A stretch of 5,293 nucleotides of DNA from an uncultured Bacteroidales bacterium (GTDB lineage Bacteria; Bacteroidota; Bacteroidia; Bacteroidales; P3), in NCBI GenBank assembly GCA_937884485.1, contig CALGCG010000046.1, forward strand, positions 1 through 5,293, in the 5' to 3' direction. This document shows, in pieces, positions 4,661 through 5,293 of the stretch; within the stretch, counting starts at the first letter, position 1, and each line of letters opens with the position of its first letter. The notes beneath the pieces were generated by a model. It was not told the DNA's origin and made no database searches. It was given only the letters and a program-made list of their open reading frames with translations. The translations under genes were made by a program, and so were the position numbers.

Positions 4661-5293
4661 TTTGTCTTACACGGACTCCATTGAGGACGACTACGACAAG
4701 GTTGCGGCTCACGCCCTTTCCTTCTCTGATCAGATCGAAGAAGCGTTGGAAAGCTTTTTGGTTGAAAACAATCTTGCATTTGAAGATTTGAAGAACAACA
4801 CCGAGGCGCTTTCGACTTTACAGCTCGAGCTATACAACACCGTTTATCTGAATATGCAGCTTGCTCCAAACAGCGGTGCATTCTATATTTTGGATACAAC
4901 CGTCAACGGTCAGTCCGACCCACAACTGCACAACGGAATTTATCTCAAATACATCAATTTGTATTCCGAGAATACTGTTAACAATAAAATTGCCCTGTAT
5001 CGAGGATCCTTTTCCACGGCTAAGGAAGGCAATCTGACCTTCCACAGCGGATGGAGCAACGAAATGAAAACCGACTTCTTTGACTCCTGCGAATCGGAAT
5101 TCACAAAAGGTACTTACTATGTTCTGAGCCCTACCGTGGATATTCCCGATACCTGGGAAAGAGCACGGTACGTGTATACACCGATTCGAGATGCGAGAGA
5201 TAATATCATCGGTGTTTGTGGCTTTGAAATAAACGACTTGTATTTTCAGTTATCGAAGAAGGCAAACGACAGCAAGCTGGGACAGCTTGTCGG
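4656..5293 (+). CDS. Extracellular sensor (Cache-like) domain fragment of a Clostridia-type signalling protein, both ends missing
   Basis: A continuous plus-strand frame runs from the junction to the window edge, giving about 212 residues without a stop. It starts with a helical, acidic stretch (TQLLSYTDSIEDDYDKVAAH and on). Mixed alpha/beta sequence follows, including LNMQLAPNSGAFYILDTTV and GIYLKYINLYSEN. The fragment ends with a strand-rich segment, YVYTPIRDARDNIIGVCGFE, near 5160-5235. That final pattern (Y-x-P-I, then a G-V-x-G strand) is typical of Cache/PAS-type extracytoplasmic ligand-binding domains. I recall similar N-terminal regions in Clostridia membrane-bound regulators (AraC/LuxR types, diguanylate cyclases or histidine kinases). 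No output domain or membrane segment lies inside the window, so the class cannot be decided. An in-frame ATG at 4638 lies in EF-2 antisense sequence and is not a believable start. The ligand is unknown. Confidence 0.6.

Noticed and set aside
4656..4712. Extension of EF-2 to an upstream ATG at 4712
   Set aside because: The added residues do not match EF-2 and are the antisense of the plus-strand sensor frame. The true EF-2 start is about 550 codons further upstream and missing.

Overview
The window reads as a chimeric metagenomic contig, not a stretch of one genome. It holds three compositionally and taxonomically distinct blocks. Block A (about 1-3380) looks like GC-rich Bacteroidota, of the gut or rumen Prevotella/Bacteroidales kind. 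It has an outer-membrane barrel ending in Phe, no Shine-Dalgarno sequences, and heptamer and 11-mer tandem repeats between genes. Block B (about 3385-4655) is archaeal, probably a Thermoplasmatota methanogen such as a Methanomassiliicoccales member. It carries the end of EF-2 followed by the start of EF-1 alpha, the normal archaeal order, with a strong AGGAGG ribosome binding site. Block C (about 4656-5293) is more AT-rich and encodes the inside of an extracellular sensor domain of the kind found in Clostridia. These lineage assignments come from remembered family features and base composition, not from a search.

Layout: 1-80 carries 11-bp tandem repeats. 99-131 is an intrinsic terminator read on the minus strand. 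172-1503 (minus) is an outer-membrane porin-like protein, and 1521-2714 (minus) is an AspT/YidE-type inner-membrane transporter, only 17 bp away and probably co-transcribed with it. 2715-2838 holds heptamer repeats and a long inverted repeat with a T-rich tail that probably ends the upstream carbamoyltransferase transcript. 2839-4050 (minus) is a single open frame, but it is a fusion: an EF-1 alpha GTPase domain (3379-4050) joined in frame to the ornithine-binding half of an ornithine carbamoyltransferase (2839-3387). 4107 to about 4655 (minus) is the C-terminal end of archaeal EF-2. From about 4656 to the window end (plus) is the sensor fragment, joined to EF-2 head to head so that both genes lack their 5' ends.

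Only two genes are complete, the transporter and the porin. In Block A they follow an ornithine carbamoyltransferase, so an amino-acid or organic-acid uptake or exchange role is possible but unproven. In Block B, EF-2 and EF-1 alpha drive translocation and aminoacyl-tRNA delivery during translation. I find no convincing new biological system. The most striking object, the cross-domain EF-1 alpha/OTC fusion, is best explained as an assembly or amplification chimera at a short shared DNA stretch. The complete gene with the most unusual build is the transporter, which lacks the TrkA_C regulatory insert usual in its family.
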